From NCBI RefSeq assembly GCF_015207035.1, contig NZ_JADEXQ010000016.1, positions 1 through 64,000 on the forward strand: a stretch of DNA of 64,000 nt, in the 5' to 3' direction. Both the position numbers and the translations under genes were made by a program. Origin of the DNA: Romeriopsis navalis LEGE 11480. Its GTDB lineage: Bacteria; Cyanobacteriota; Cyanobacteriia; Leptolyngbyales; Leptolyngbyaceae. Shown here in pieces: positions 43,140 through 53,071 of this stretch. Every line of letters begins with the position of its first letter. The stretch's first letter is position 1. The notes under the pieces are model-generated. The model saw only the letters and a list, made by a program, of their open reading frames with translations, was not told the origin of the DNA and made no database searches.

Positions 43140-43997
43140 TTATGGCGATTGGATCTGGCTAAAGAGGGCGGAATAATCGCCATCAGCGAGTCCGGCGGCG
43201 ACGGTTTGGTGTAAGAGTTGGCTGATCGGCGCGATTAACTCGGTGGGGATTGCGTAATCATCGGCGGCTTGGTGGAATAGCTGCATGTCCTTGAGTAAAT
43301 GCTTCGCCGGAAAGTTGGGGTTGGCGTAATTTTGCTCGAGCATACGGGTTAGCTTTTTATCGAAGGTCGGGGCGTAAAGCGCACTCTGCCGGAGGATGCC
43401 CATAAAAATGTCGGGGTCAACGCCCGCTTTCTGGGTTAAAGCGAGGCTCAGGCCAAAGGCGGTGGTGAGTGATCCGATCAATTGGTTTAGGGCTAATTTG
43501 ACCGCCGCTGCGGTGCCAACTGGTCCGACTAATGTGGGGTCGGGGCCGAGCTGTTGTAACAAGGCTTGCCATTGCTCGAACTGTGGGGTCGTGGCACCAA
43601 CCATCACAATCAATTTGCCAGATTTCGCCTCGGGAATACTGCCTAAGACTGGTGCCTCAAAATAAGCTCCACCTTGAGATGTAATCCGATCGTGGAGATT
43701 TTGACTTTGCTGCGGTGCGATGGTGCCCATCTGGATCACTGTGCGCTGCTTCAGGGGGACTGCTGGTTCAAATAATAGATCCGCGATCGCGTTGGCATCG
43801 GTCAGCATCAGGATAATTACGTCGGCCTGTTCAAACACCTCCGTGGGCGTTGTGGCAACCTGCGCTCCTTGAGCTTGGAGGGCCTGAGTTTTGGCCGTGG
43901 TGCGGTTATAGACGGTGAGGCAATCAGCTTGATCAAGTAAACGCATTGCCATCGGCTCGCCCATAAGTCCGGTGCCGATTACGCCGATGTTAGCCAT
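43140..43997 (-). CDS. NAD(P)-dependent 3-hydroxyisobutyrate dehydrogenase-family oxidoreductase
   Basis: 285 residues. N-terminal Rossmann motif VIGTGLMGEPMAMRLL near residues 5-20 (GxGxxG). The substrate-binding signature FEAPVLGSIPEAKSGKL near 116-132 and the catalytic Lys region AAAVKLALNQLIGSL near 162-176 are in place. C-terminal PAKHLLKDMQLF near 225. Relatives act on beta-hydroxy acids, glyoxylate or succinic semialdehyde. Substrate unknown. The gene is single and on the minus strand. Confidence 0.9.
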   Translation of the reverse strand: MANIGVIGTGLMGEPMAMRLLDQADCLTVYNRTTAKTQALQAQGAQVATTPTEVFEQADVIILMLTDANAIADLLFEPAVPLKQRTVIQMGTIAPQQSQNLHDRITSQGGAYFEAPVLGSIPEAKSGKLIVMVGATTPQFEQWQALLQQLGPDPTLVGPVGTAAAVKLALNQLIGSLTTAFGLSLALTQKAGVDPDIFMGILRQSALYAPTFDKKLTRMLEQNYANPNFPAKHLLKDMQLFHQAADDYAIPTELIAPISQLLHQTVAAGLADGDYSALFSQIQSP

Positions 43998-44085
43998 GAT
44001 TTTTACCTGATCTACTGGAAGCGGTGGTCAGCCAATATAGCGGCTCAGTGTTTAAGCCTACCGCCAAACGGCGGTCCATTGGATG

Positions 44086-44121
44086 ATAAAAAACCAGCTT
44101 CGCCCGAGGGCAAAACTGGTT
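44086..44121 (-). terminator. Rho-independent terminator after the Hpt gene
   Basis: On the minus strand, AACCAG and CTGGTT (plus-strand 44116-44121 and 44092-44097) close a stem enclosing GCCC/GGGC, followed by TTTTTT. It lies 36 bp after the Hpt gene stop. Confidence 0.8.
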
Positions 44122-44156
44122 GACGAATCAGCGCGGATTTTTTTAAGTGGTGTGAT

Positions 44157-45188
44157 TTACGACTGAATTGACTTCATTAAAAACTCCGCTAATTGAATGA
44201 GTTCATTTTTGCTAAATGCATCAAGTAAGGCGCGGGCGGCGGCTTTGGGATCGTTGGGAACGCTGATGGTGCGTGGCCGCAGCGTCGCTGGCGGCTTGGC
44301 GATCGTCATAGTCTGGGCCTCTGCCTCGACCTGGGCGATCGGTGTTGGGTGCGAACGGACCTGGGTAATCGATTGGGCTTCCGCCAACTGATCGGGTGTG
44401 AGTTGTGGCGTGGGCTTTTTCGTCAGCCGTTGGAGCGCGGTACTGGGAATAATTTCACCACTGCGTCCAGCCAGCAGTAGGTCGCTAGATAGCTTTAACT
44501 CCTTGATCAGGATGGGTGCGAGTTTGGCGTAGGGATTGGCTTGATTGGCGATGGCGCGTTGTGCCGTTTGCCCCAGATGTATCCAAGGTTCGTTTTTTGG
44601 GGCAATTTGCATCATGCGCGTGCAAAGTGCAATCAATTGCTGACGACTTTTGGCATTATCGCCTTGCTTAAACAGTTGCAACATCACCTTGAGGATCTTG
44701 CTCACCTGACCACTCGCTTGTGGTGTGACCAATGGCTGAGTTGGTGTGGGAGCGGCATTCCCGGCCTGAATCAGCTGGTTCAGGTATTGACCCAGCTCCG
44801 CAAAAATTGGCTCTGTCCCTTGGACGATATGTTCGGCATCCTCGTCCCGCAGGCCAAATGTCCCTTGGAGTTGGTCAACCAAGGCCTTGAGTGCATCAAA
44901 GCCCTTGAGAAATAGATCCTCGAGTCGTCGATCGACCTTGATACTGGGATTTTCCTTCAATAATTTGAAGTAGTCTTCCAGATGGTGAGCGACGCGCTGA
45001 ATGCTATTGAAGCCAAGCATGGCGGCCCCACCCTTAATCGAGTGGGCGGCGCGGAAGATCTGATTCATATCTTCCGTTTCAGCCATCGTTTGGCTCAAAT
45101 TCAGCAAGCCACTTTCGATCGAGTCGAGGTGTTCTTTTGCCTCTTCGATGAAATATCCTAGAATTTGCTGCTGTTTCGTTGTCTGCAC
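44157..45188 (-). CDS. Histidine phosphotransfer (Hpt) domain protein
   Basis: 343 residues, GTG start 45188. N-terminal Hpt domain at about residues 8-105 with phosphoacceptor His49 in FRAAHSIKGGAAMLGF. This is the CheA/PixL-type Hpt of cyanobacterial phototaxis or pilus systems. The middle (150-235) is helical and the tail (240-320) low-complexity Pro/Gln/Ala. No kinase ATPase, CheW or receiver domain follows, so it is a detached phosphorelay module. Partner kinases are not in the window. Confidence 0.88.
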   Translation of the reverse strand: MQTTKQQQILGYFIEEAKEHLDSIESGLLNLSQTMAETEDMNQIFRAAHSIKGGAAMLGFNSIQRVAHHLEDYFKLLKENPSIKVDRRLEDLFLKGFDALKALVDQLQGTFGLRDEDAEHIVQGTEPIFAELGQYLNQLIQAGNAAPTPTQPLVTPQASGQVSKILKVMLQLFKQGDNAKSRQQLIALCTRMMQIAPKNEPWIHLGQTAQRAIANQANPYAKLAPILIKELKLSSDLLLAGRSGEIIPSTALQRLTKKPTPQLTPDQLAEAQSITQVRSHPTPIAQVEAEAQTMTIAKPPATLRPRTISVPNDPKAAARALLDAFSKNELIQLAEFLMKSIQS

Positions 45189-45479
45189 AGCTTTGCTCCC
45201 ACGCTGAATTCGGTAAAATGCGGATGAATTGAAAATTCGTTATTGTGGCTTGCCCAATTCAGGCAGAAGCCGCAGTCTCAATTACTGGCTGATTCATCCA
45301 CGGGCTAATCGACCGACGGGCTTATCCGTCTACAGAAATTTAGCGCCTTGACTTGCCAATATTATTCTTGTAACTCCAGGAAAAGGCCTCCCTAGTTACG
45401 CTTATGTTGCCCAGGGGATCGATAGATAGCTCTCCGTAGGAATGACGAGAATTGGGGCTAATCCGATCGCATCTGCGTA

Positions 45480-46001
45480 CTACTGAGGGGGGGAGAGTGG
45501 GGGCCATGTCGTTACGATAAAGACCACCACGGGCGTGATGGCAATCACGCCTTGGACAAGATTGCCCACCACCGAACCGACAACGATGCCGACACCCGCT
45601 TTGACGGATTTCTGCAGGTCTTTGGTGTAGAGAAATTCCCCGCCAATCGCACCGAGTAGTGGTCCGAGCAGTAAGCCTAAAATCGGGCCACCGATGGGCA
45701 GCGCTGGCAGTAACCCGAGAAATCCGATCATCATGCCAATGATGGCACCCCACTGCCCCCAATTACTCGCTCCGGCTTTTTTCGCGCCCCATTGACTAGC
45801 CAATAGGTCAATCCCAAGGCCAAAGACCAAGACGAGGATCGCCACGCCCAGCGGCCAAGCAATCGCCGCAAAATTCTGAATGCCTAAACCCCAAATGACG
45901 ATCGCGGCCAGGATAATCGTGGGACCAGGAATGCCAGGGAGAACGGCCCCAATAATCCCGACTAACATAACGGCCAACAAGACCCAATACAAAATCACCA
46001 T
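45480..46001 (-). CDS. DUF456 family membrane protein
   Basis: 173 residues with five or six short hydrophobic segments. The start VLLAVMLVGIIGAVLPGIPG near residues 5-25 and the Gly-rich repeats (GPILGLLLGPLLGAIGGEFL near 102-121) are the DUF456 signature. The Gly-zipper helices suggest a small oligomeric membrane protein. Function is unknown for the family. Followed by a 291-bp gap to the Hpt gene. Confidence 0.88.
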   Translation of the reverse strand: MVILYWVLLAVMLVGIIGAVLPGIPGPTIILAAIVIWGLGIQNFAAIAWPLGVAILVLVFGLGIDLLASQWGAKKAGASNWGQWGAIIGMMIGFLGLLPALPIGGPILGLLLGPLLGAIGGEFLYTKDLQKSVKAGVGIVVGSVVGNLVQGVIAITPVVVFIVTTWPPLSPPQ

Positions 46002-46138
46002 AATGTTCGGCAGGCTTTGGGATGAAGAGCGACAGTGTGGCGATGCTGGCTGAACGGTCAGAAACTTCCGCTCACTGTATGTTTAATCTAACTCAAACTG
46101 TAAAAGGCGGTGGCGGCGGTGACAGTACGGATTTTTCT

Positions 46139-46849
46139 CTACGGCGATGTTGATTCTGGGCGAGCGGGTGGGGGATTGCCGATGAGATTGAAGCTATAGC
46201 TGAGTTTGTCCGCAATGCCGGCAATCCAGGCTTCATCTTGCTTTGTATAACTGCGGGGTGCATTCGCCCCGAGGATGATTACACTGTCGGCATCGATCGG
46301 TTGGCAAATTACCCCTTGTGTATTTTCCGGTAAATAATCAAATTCCACCCGGCCTGGGTATAGTTTGAGCGCGACTAAATAGACCGCTTTTTGGGTTTCG
46401 AGGACACGTTTGACGATCGCCCCTGGGGTGAGCTGGGGATTTTTGCCCAGAATGCCGCGCCGTAGAATTATTTTGCCTTGGTGATACACGACGATCGATT
46501 TTGTCACGGTGTTGTTCAGCAAAAGTTTGGAAGCCCAAGCGAGTTCGGTGCGGATTGCATCGGGCAGTGTTGCTTCCAGTTCAAAGCCAGATTCGCCAAT
46601 TAGATCGACACTTTCCGGCGCATTTGGTTGGAAGTTTTGCCACAGTAGTCCAGTCAAAATCAAAACGGCGCTAATGATTATCCCCAGTGCATCCGAACGC
46701 GATTGTGTCGGAGCGAGATTGGGCGTGAGAATGCGATTGACCACCAAGAGGCTACTGGCAATGATGCCCACGACGATGGGCATGCGTTTGAGCATTGTGG
46801 TGGCATTCGCCGGTTGAGACTTTGCTGGGTTGGGATTTGACGAGGCCAT
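46139..46849 (-). CDS. Cofactor assembly of complex C subunit (CCB2/CCB4-type)
   Basis: 236 residues. Two hydrophobic helices near residues 25-42 and 55-72 (LGIIISAVLILTGLLWQNF), then a soluble domain with ELAWASKLLLNNTVTKSIVV and GKIILRRGILGKN near 110-150. This matches cyanobacterial and plastid CCB proteins that attach haem c(i) to cytochrome b6 of the b6f complex. It would sit in the thylakoid membrane. Diverges from the carboxypeptidase gene. No other b6f genes are near. Confidence 0.85.
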   Translation of the reverse strand: MASSNPNPAKSQPANATTMLKRMPIVVGIIASSLLVVNRILTPNLAPTQSRSDALGIIISAVLILTGLLWQNFQPNAPESVDLIGESGFELEATLPDAIRTELAWASKLLLNNTVTKSIVVYHQGKIILRRGILGKNPQLTPGAIVKRVLETQKAVYLVALKLYPGRVEFDYLPENTQGVICQPIDADSVIILGANAPRSYTKQDEAWIAGIADKLSYSFNLIGNPPPARPESTSP

Positions 46850-46994
46850 TGCAGATTTCGCTAAACTCCGATAGCTTGATGTAACCTAATTGTTCATTGT
46901 CGCTTAAAATCTTGGCGCAGCAGTGCTTAAGGGCATAATTCTGCCAGATTTTACGGGCGCTGGACTTTGCTGCGATGTTCTTCGGAGTCTACCT

Positions 46995-48347
46995 ATGTTG
47001 TCCTTGTTGAGTCGGCTCACCGCTGCTACTTTATTTGATGTCTCCCTGGCGGCTGGTTTGGTGCCGGGATTGCTGAATTTTTTTAGTCCACCGCAACGGT
47101 TGACGATTAAAGATCCGGTGGGTATCAGTCGGCGGATTTCCGAACCTTGGGCTGTGTTGCGTGATAGTCGTGACCCCCAAGCCGAGGTGATCGTCCAGGG
47201 TTATCTGAAATCGCTCAAGGCGTTAGGGCTATCGACCAAAGAGCAAGGTGTCTGGTTGCAGTCGGGTTTATTTCGTTTGGCTGATCATCAAGGCCAAACG
47301 CCGCTCTCTGCGGCATCGTTGACGAAAATTGCGACAAGCTTGGCGGCGCTGGAAACCTGGGGACCACAGCATCAATTTGCCACGGATGTATTGACTAATG
47401 GCACGATCCAAAATGGGGTGGTGCAGGGAGACTTAATCATTCAAGGCAGTGGCGATCCGATGTTTGTCTGGGAAGAGGCGATCGCCCTGGGCAATGCGCT
47501 GAATCGCTTGGGGATTAAACAGGTCACGGGGAATCTCGTGATTACTGGGAATTTTGTGATGAACTTTGAGTGGGATCCAATTAAGTCGGGGAACTTGTTG
47601 AAGCAGGCGTTGAATTCCGCCACTTGGCAGGCCCAGATTCAAGTGCAACATGGCAAGATGACTGCCGGTACACCCAAGCCAAAAGTGGCGATCGCGGGGA
47701 ATGTGGTTCGGGCACAGCCAACCCAAGGCCAACTCCTGGTCAAGCGCAAGTCGCTACCCCTGTGGAACTTAGTCAAACGGCTGAATGTTTATAGCAATAA
47801 CTTTATGTCCGAGGCGCTATCGCGGTTGATGGGCGGGCCACCTGTGGTGATTAAAACAGCGGCGGCGGCGGCCGGGGTCGCGCCGGATCAGATTCGCTTA
47901 ATTAATGGTTCGGGCTTGGGGGAAGAAAATCGCATTTCGGCCCAAGCAGCTAGTGCAATGTTCGCAGCAATTCAGCGCTATGCCAGTTTGCATCAGTTGA
48001 ATATTGCGGATCTATTTCCGATTTCGGGGACGGATGTGGGGACGATCGAAGACCGGGAAATTCCTCGCAATGCGGTGGTGAAGACGGGTAGCTTGAGTGT
48101 CGTAAGTGCGCTCGCCGGTGTAGTGCCGACGAACCAACGGGGGGTAATTTCCTTTGCGATTATCAATCGCGGCTCGAATTTAGAGGGTTTGCGGGCCAGC
48201 CAAGATACGCTGTTACGAAAGTTGCAGCAGGCTTGGGGCGCACCGACGAAACGACCAGTGGAAATTAGCCCGATCGCACCGGCCCAAGATGAGATGGTGA
48301 AGTTGGGCACGATGAGTCGTAATTTTGTGCCGGCACCGAAGTCGTAG
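46995..48347 (+). CDS. D-alanyl-D-alanine carboxypeptidase/endopeptidase (PBP4, family S13)
   Basis: 450 residues from ATG 46995, chosen because GGAG precedes it and a signal-like hydrophobic N-terminus follows (an upstream in-frame start at 46923 is less likely). Catalytic motifs: SLTK at residues 108-111, SNN in VYSNNFMSEAL near 265, and KTG in VVKTGSLSVVSALAG near 363. These trim peptide stems of peptidoglycan in the periplasm. The family insertion domain lies between residues 115 and 250. The C-terminus is soluble. Confidence 0.93.
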   Translation: MLSLLSRLTAATLFDVSLAAGLVPGLLNFFSPPQRLTIKDPVGISRRISEPWAVLRDSRDPQAEVIVQGYLKSLKALGLSTKEQGVWLQSGLFRLADHQGQTPLSAASLTKIATSLAALETWGPQHQFATDVLTNGTIQNGVVQGDLIIQGSGDPMFVWEEAIALGNALNRLGIKQVTGNLVITGNFVMNFEWDPIKSGNLLKQALNSATWQAQIQVQHGKMTAGTPKPKVAIAGNVVRAQPTQGQLLVKRKSLPLWNLVKRLNVYSNNFMSEALSRLMGGPPVVIKTAAAAAGVAPDQIRLINGSGLGEENRISAQAASAMFAAIQRYASLHQLNIADLFPISGTDVGTIEDREIPRNAVVKTGSLSVVSALAGVVPTNQRGVISFAIINRGSNLEGLRASQDTLLRKLQQAWGAPTKRPVEISPIAPAQDEMVKLGTMSRNFVPAPKS

Positions 48348-48760
48348 TCTGACTCAATCGTTGACGACCAAAATTTGGCATAGTATTCGATTACCACGCG
48401 GAGAACCGTTTCTGCCCCACCCCGAGCTTTGGTGTGATGCTATTTGAATCATGCCGGATTTTGGATTCTGTCAACCCATCTGACTCAAGCGATTTCTATA
48501 CGTTGCGCCGGAAATCTGTGCTAGAGGTGTCGGCTCACTATCATGACGATCGGTGACTCGACGCCTTTAGTACACCGGCTGAACTAACTCGCTATAGCAT
48601 CGATGTGCACAGCACACGTCCCCCATACTTCACGGTATGCGCTGCAAACTGAAAATTGTTGGAGATATGACTGACGAATTTTTAGGGTAATTCTATGCGC
48701 GATGGAGCGGCTTTTGTATGTCCGGTTCTCCCTTATTTGAGGTGCTAGCTGGTTGAGCTG
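48348..48760. other. Intergenic region, 413 bp
   Basis: Lies between convergent genes. I see no gene, RNA or strong terminator. Sequence is of ordinary composition. Confidence 0.4.
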
Positions 48761-49954
48761 CTAGCGGGCAAAATTCGGCACAATTTCTGTTACCACACGA
48801 TTGTCGGCCTCTGGGCCGCCGGTGATTTTGACTTGCTGATTTTGGATGGTGCCGGAGGCTTTCGTGCCCACGAGATTAAACGGTGGATTGGTTTGGCGAT
48901 ATTTGACGTTGCCGTTGGCTTCAAACGACTGATTGGTAAGAAACCAGGTGAGATTGTCAGAACTGACTTGAGCTTGATTTGAGAGCGAGAGGCCCCGCAC
49001 ATTGCCGGTCAGAGTCGCGGTATTTTGGCCGATATTGAGTTGGCCTTGGTTGCCGGTGAGGGTGACTTTTTTCGCCGTTTCCACCATGGTGATGGGCTGC
49101 TTTGCCTCAACAAGTTGCTGTTTGATGTACCAAACTAGCTCATTGCTTTTTGCTTGGATATTTTGTGCCGGTACAAAAACCTGTGCATTGTTTTTCAGTG
49201 TGGCGATTTGGTCTTTGAGATTATAAATTCCCTGTTTGGCGGTCGCTTGATCGGTCACTTTGCCATTTGCGAGGCGATTGATCTGTACGGGTTGCTGACT
49301 TTCGATTCGCTGCTGCTGCATAAACCATTTGAGTTGCTTGGTTTGCATCCGCAGGTTGGGGGTTTTCGCCTTCGCCGTTTCCTTCATTTCCGCAATCACT
49401 TTGCCAATGACTTCCGCTTCCTGTTTGCGCGAAGTAAAGCGCCCCTCTTCCCCGACGACTTTGATTTGCTTTTGCTCGGCGACAAATTGCTTGCGGACAA
49501 ATAACTTGTCGTTCTGGGGCTTCCATTCGATTTCCTTGCCCTTGAGAACCGTGCCGTCGCGTAAATCCGTTGCGATAATGTCTCCCCGCAGCACGATCGA
49601 TTTACCGTCTTGGATCACTTCACCTTTTTTCGCCTTTAGTTTAAAGACGGCTTTGCCATCTTGAAACAATTCGCCTTCTGGGTTTTCGACGGTGGCGACT
49701 TTTTTGTCTTTACTATAAATTGCTTTCGCGGCGTTCACCTTCCACCACAGCTTTCCCTGTTCGTCTGCCTGTTCGAGGGTGACGTTGCTGAAGGTGAGGC
49801 TATTGTCGAACTTTTGCAGATCACTACTGCCTTCCCGTAGGCCATCGGCGGCTTGACGTTTGTTCGAGGATGGTAGGTTGACCACTACGACGCCCACTAG
49901 TCCGACGAAGACCAGTATGCCGATGCCCCAAAGTAGCCGTGATGATTTCAACAT
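48761..49954 (-). CDS. lptC: LptC-type lipopolysaccharide transport protein (cyanobacterial long form)
   Basis: 397 residues. One membrane helix near residues 8-27 (LWGIGILVFVGLVGVVVVN), then a periplasmic part made of repeated beta-jellyroll units: VTLEQADEQGKLWWKVNAAK near 60-78, and repeated TATLTGNVRGL / KKVTLTGNQGQL type strands. LptC passes lipopolysaccharide from the LptB2FG extractor to LptA. This is the two- or three-unit form usual in cyanobacteria, longer than the about 190-residue E. coli protein. It is 39 bp downstream of tgt on the same strand. Confidence 0.88.
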   Translation of the reverse strand: MLKSSRLLWGIGILVFVGLVGVVVVNLPSSNKRQAADGLREGSSDLQKFDNSLTFSNVTLEQADEQGKLWWKVNAAKAIYSKDKKVATVENPEGELFQDGKAVFKLKAKKGEVIQDGKSIVLRGDIIATDLRDGTVLKGKEIEWKPQNDKLFVRKQFVAEQKQIKVVGEEGRFTSRKQEAEVIGKVIAEMKETAKAKTPNLRMQTKQLKWFMQQQRIESQQPVQINRLANGKVTDQATAKQGIYNLKDQIATLKNNAQVFVPAQNIQAKSNELVWYIKQQLVEAKQPITMVETAKKVTLTGNQGQLNIGQNTATLTGNVRGLSLSNQAQVSSDNLTWFLTNQSFEANGNVKYRQTNPPFNLVGTKASGTIQNQQVKITGGPEADNRVVTEIVPNFAR

Positions 49955-49993
49955 AGGAATCTCCCGATAGATCGGAGTCGTAAGGCAAAAGGT

Positions 49994-51115
49994 CTAGTGA
50001 ATCGGTTCGTCCAGCCACCGCGCAAAGTCCTGACGAAAGGTGCCGTTGAGAATACTTTGGCGAATCCGTTGGGTGAAATGAATTAATTCAGTGATGTTGT
50101 GAATTGACAACAGCGTATAGGCCAAAAGTTCCTGTGATCGTAGCAAATGACTGATGTAGGCGCGGCTGAAATTTTGGCAGGTGTAGCAAGGACAGCCTTG
50201 ATCAATCATCTCGAAGTCTTCGCGAAATCGGGCATTCTTCAGATTCCAGCGTTCGCCGTCCACTAAGGCACAGCCATGCCGCGCCAGTCGGGTAGGAATG
50301 ACGCAATCAAACACATCAATGCCATGGCCGATCGCCCGGGCCATTTCCCGGTAGCTACCGACGCCCATTAAGTAGCGCAGCTTGTTATCTGGCAGTAGCG
50401 GCGCCGTGTGTTTGACTACTTGATCAATGATTTCTGGGGCCTCCCCGACGCTGACACCACCGATGGCGTAGCCCGGTAAATCTAAATCGACTAATTGTCT
50501 GGCGGCTTCGGCTCTTAAGTCTAAATACTCGCCGCCCTGGACAATCCCAAATAGTGCTTGATCTTGGCGTTGATTTGCTGATATGCAGCGTTTGAGCCAA
50601 CCATAGGTACGGTCCATTGCTTGTTCAACCGCATCCCGGCCTACGCCCGGTGGGGCACATTCATCAAAGGCCATAATCACATCGGCCCCGAGGGCGTTCT
50701 GAATCTCGATCGATTTCTCGGGTGTAATGTTGATCATGCGGCCATCCCGCGGTGAGCGAAACTTGACGCCCTCATCGGTAATCGATCGTAAATCGCTCAG
50801 ACTAAAGACTTGAAATCCGCCGGAATCAGTCAGAATCGGACCCGGCCACGCCATAAATTTGTGTAGGCCACCGGCTTGGGCGACGATATCTTCCCCCGGT
50901 TGTAAATGCAGATGGTAGGTATTTGATAGCACCATCTGGGCTCCAGCATCCTTCAGATGCGCGGGAGTCACCGTTTTGACATTGGCTAATGTACCCACTG
51001 GCATAAAGCGTGGTGTTTCCACAATGCCATGTGGGGTATGGAATACACCCGCCCGTGCCCCTGTATCCGGACACTGTGCTTGTAATTCAAAAGAGAAGTC
51101 GTTCAAAACCCGCAC
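49994..51115 (-). CDS. tgt: Queuine/preQ1 tRNA-ribosyltransferase
   Basis: 373 residues, the usual length. Exchanges guanine 34 for preQ1 in tRNAs with GUN anticodons. Blocks: [16 protein letters not shown] near residues 27-42, [12 protein letters not shown] near 93-104 with the general Asp, FDECAPP near 150, GGVSVGE near 218, [14 protein letters not shown] near 266-279 with the nucleophilic Asp, and the zinc site CPCYTCQNF...H near 303-335. All catalytic residues intact. ATG 51115. Confidence 0.97.
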   Translation of the reverse strand: MRVLNDFSFELQAQCPDTGARAGVFHTPHGIVETPRFMPVGTLANVKTVTPAHLKDAGAQMVLSNTYHLHLQPGEDIVAQAGGLHKFMAWPGPILTDSGGFQVFSLSDLRSITDEGVKFRSPRDGRMINITPEKSIEIQNALGADVIMAFDECAPPGVGRDAVEQAMDRTYGWLKRCISANQRQDQALFGIVQGGEYLDLRAEAARQLVDLDLPGYAIGGVSVGEAPEIIDQVVKHTAPLLPDNKLRYLMGVGSYREMARAIGHGIDVFDCVIPTRLARHGCALVDGERWNLKNARFREDFEMIDQGCPCYTCQNFSRAYISHLLRSQELLAYTLLSIHNITELIHFTQRIRQSILNGTFRQDFARWLDEPIH

Positions 51116-51208
51116 CGAATCAGCAGAAGATTCATTGTGCCATTAAACTGAACGCTCTGGGTGGCTTGTGTTTTACCGCTAAGATTCAAGCGAGAACTTG
51201 TCTCACGG

Positions 51209-51667
51209 CTATAGTTCACCTAATTCTTCATCGTCAATCTGGGCATCCCAACTCGCGGACAGGACATCGGCGACAACTGCTTCTAAAGCGGCTGAATTAA
51301 TTGGTCGGGCTGGCCGGGTTTGGAGTGGGTTTGAGAGTGGCATTAAGCGCAGTTGGCGACCATCTTGGATCAAGTCGAAGCAAGATTGGCCATCGGGTAG
51401 ACTGCTCATTTCTAAATAATCAAAGCTACAGACATTGAGATACAGCGTATGGTTGGCGACCAATGTGGCGCTGTGGTGATCGGCAAAAACTTCCAGAATG
51501 CAGCCTTCGCCTTCACGGATGACTTGGCCATCTTGGATATGGACATAACGGACGCGACTGAGATCAGCCAATAGCCGCTGGATATCGCGCTTATCCACGA
51601 TCGTGCCCGTGTCGATGAGACAAGGTGCGGGAATGTGGGTACGGCTGGACTGGGATTCTTGACTCAT
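51209..51667 (-). CDS. Conserved hypothetical protein
   Basis: 152 residues, soluble. Blocks: LIDTGTIVDKRDIQRLLADL near 17-36, RVRYVHIQDGQVIREGEGC and ATLVANHTLYLNVCSFDYLE near 68-87. The tail (AVVADVLSASWDAQIDDEELGEL) is acidic. I do not recognise a domain. It lies 93 bp upstream of tgt on the same strand. Role unknown. Confidence 0.7.
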   Translation of the reverse strand: MSQESQSSRTHIPAPCLIDTGTIVDKRDIQRLLADLSRVRYVHIQDGQVIREGEGCILEVFADHHSATLVANHTLYLNVCSFDYLEMSSLPDGQSCFDLIQDGRQLRLMPLSNPLQTRPARPINSAALEAVVADVLSASWDAQIDDEELGEL

Positions 51668-52155
51668 AAAACTGAAAGCCTATCGCTTACACACGTTCAA
51701 TAATATTTCGGCTGAATTTGCTGGCCACACTATTGGGGGGGAATAGCTCTATGGACAATCATCTTCGGTTAGCAACTTCAGCGGCACTTCACGACTGTAT
51801 CTAAATACTAGCGAACACTCACTCAAAAGAAATAACTCCTTGGGCAGATCCTCTAGGGTAGAGATTCATCACCGTGGAATTGTTTCGGTGGAGTAATGCT
51901 GGTGCCAAGTTAGACAAGACTGATTTTAGGGAGGGCGATGCTTGACTCGCTGGACTGTCAGAACAAGCTAGCTGCCATTCGGGACGTTTGGCCAGTTGGT
52001 TGAGGTTGGTGGTGGGGTAGGGGTAATGTTTCGATAGTTAGCATTCTGTCACAGGACATTGAGTATTTCCGGAATTTTCACCAAGTCTTGAAAATTGTTA
52101 AGTCTTGAGAGGTTGCAAGTTTTGGCAATTCGCCAGGGGGGGCAGACTTGTTTTT
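51668..52155. other. Intergenic region, 488 bp
   Basis: Divergent region between the hypothetical gene and cobS. I searched for a cobalamin riboswitch before cobS and saw no B12-box-like element. No gene or clear promoter is identified. Confidence 0.4.
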
Positions 52156-52956
52156 ATGTATTCATCAATGCTTTATCTTTTCAGGCAACTTTGCCAAAGA
52201 CCTTTTGCCCGATTTAATGCGGCTTTTCTCTTCTATACCGCTTTACCGTTGCCTCAGTGGTGGCCCGTTGAGTTTGAGGGGATTGCACAGTTTGCGCCGA
52301 TCGTCGGTTTGGGGATGGCCGGCTGTCTATGGATCATCTGGACTGGTTTGACGGCTTTAGGTCTGTCGTCGGGTTTGGTGGCTGTGATCGTCGTGGCGAT
52401 CTGGTTGCGAATTACCGGTGGCTTGCATTTAGATGGTGCGATGGATGCGGCCGATGGGTTAGCGGTGATGGACCCGGAGCGGCGGCTGGCGGTGATGTCG
52501 GATAGTCGATCGGGGGCGTTTGGGGTGATGGCAGCGATCGTCATTTTGGCGGGCAAAACCGTTGCTTTAGCCAGTCTGAGCCAAGCACATCTATGGGTTT
52601 TGCTGGCGGTCTGTGGGTGGAGCCGTTGGGGGCAACTGGCGGCGATTGTGCGTTATCCCTATATCAAACCTCAAGGGAAGGGGGCTTTTCATCGGGCGAC
52701 TTTGACGTCCCCCTGGCAAGCCTTGCCGCTGTTTTTAGGACTATTTGGGCTGGGATTCTTGCCGTTATGTCTGGGGCTATCCAGTGTGAAATTAACCTTC
52801 GCGCTGACGATTGGGGCAGGTGGGATTTCGCTATGCGTCGGTGACTGGTTTAATGCGAAGTTGGGCGGTCAAACCGGTGATACCTATGGGGCGATCGTGG
52901 AATGGAGTGAAGTGCTGATTTTGGTGTTGGCCAATGTGGTATTGGCGATCGGGTAG
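52156..52956 (+). CDS. cobS: Adenosylcobinamide-GDP ribazoletransferase (CobS)
   Basis: 266 residues from ATG 52156 (upstream TTG at 52105 gives an implausible extension; ATG 52168 is an alternative). Six or more hydrophobic helices. Motifs: FLFYTALPLP near 22-31, the conserved Asp-rich GGLHLDGAMDAADGL near 94-108 and SDSRSGAFGVMAAI near 115-130, then GDTYGAIVEWSEVLILV near 238-255. It joins alpha-ribazole with adenosylcobinamide-GDP to finish the nucleotide loop of cobalamin in the membrane. No other cob genes are near. Confidence 0.93.
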   Translation: MYSSMLYLFRQLCQRPFARFNAAFLFYTALPLPQWWPVEFEGIAQFAPIVGLGMAGCLWIIWTGLTALGLSSGLVAVIVVAIWLRITGGLHLDGAMDAADGLAVMDPERRLAVMSDSRSGAFGVMAAIVILAGKTVALASLSQAHLWVLLAVCGWSRWGQLAAIVRYPYIKPQGKGAFHRATLTSPWQALPLFLGLFGLGFLPLCLGLSSVKLTFALTIGAGGISLCVGDWFNAKLGGQTGDTYGAIVEWSEVLILVLANVVLAIG

Positions 52957-53071
52957 CGGCACCAGACCAAGATGCATGTAAGTAACTGCCGCTCAGTAAC
53001 TGCCGTGAAAGTCAGGATTTGCGATAAATGTAATGTGAAATTTTGAAATTGGGATTCCTATGGATGTGCGC

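Noticed and set aside
52956-53071. Direct repeat AGTAACTGCCG
   Set aside because: Two short copies close together without further structure; not enough to claim an element.
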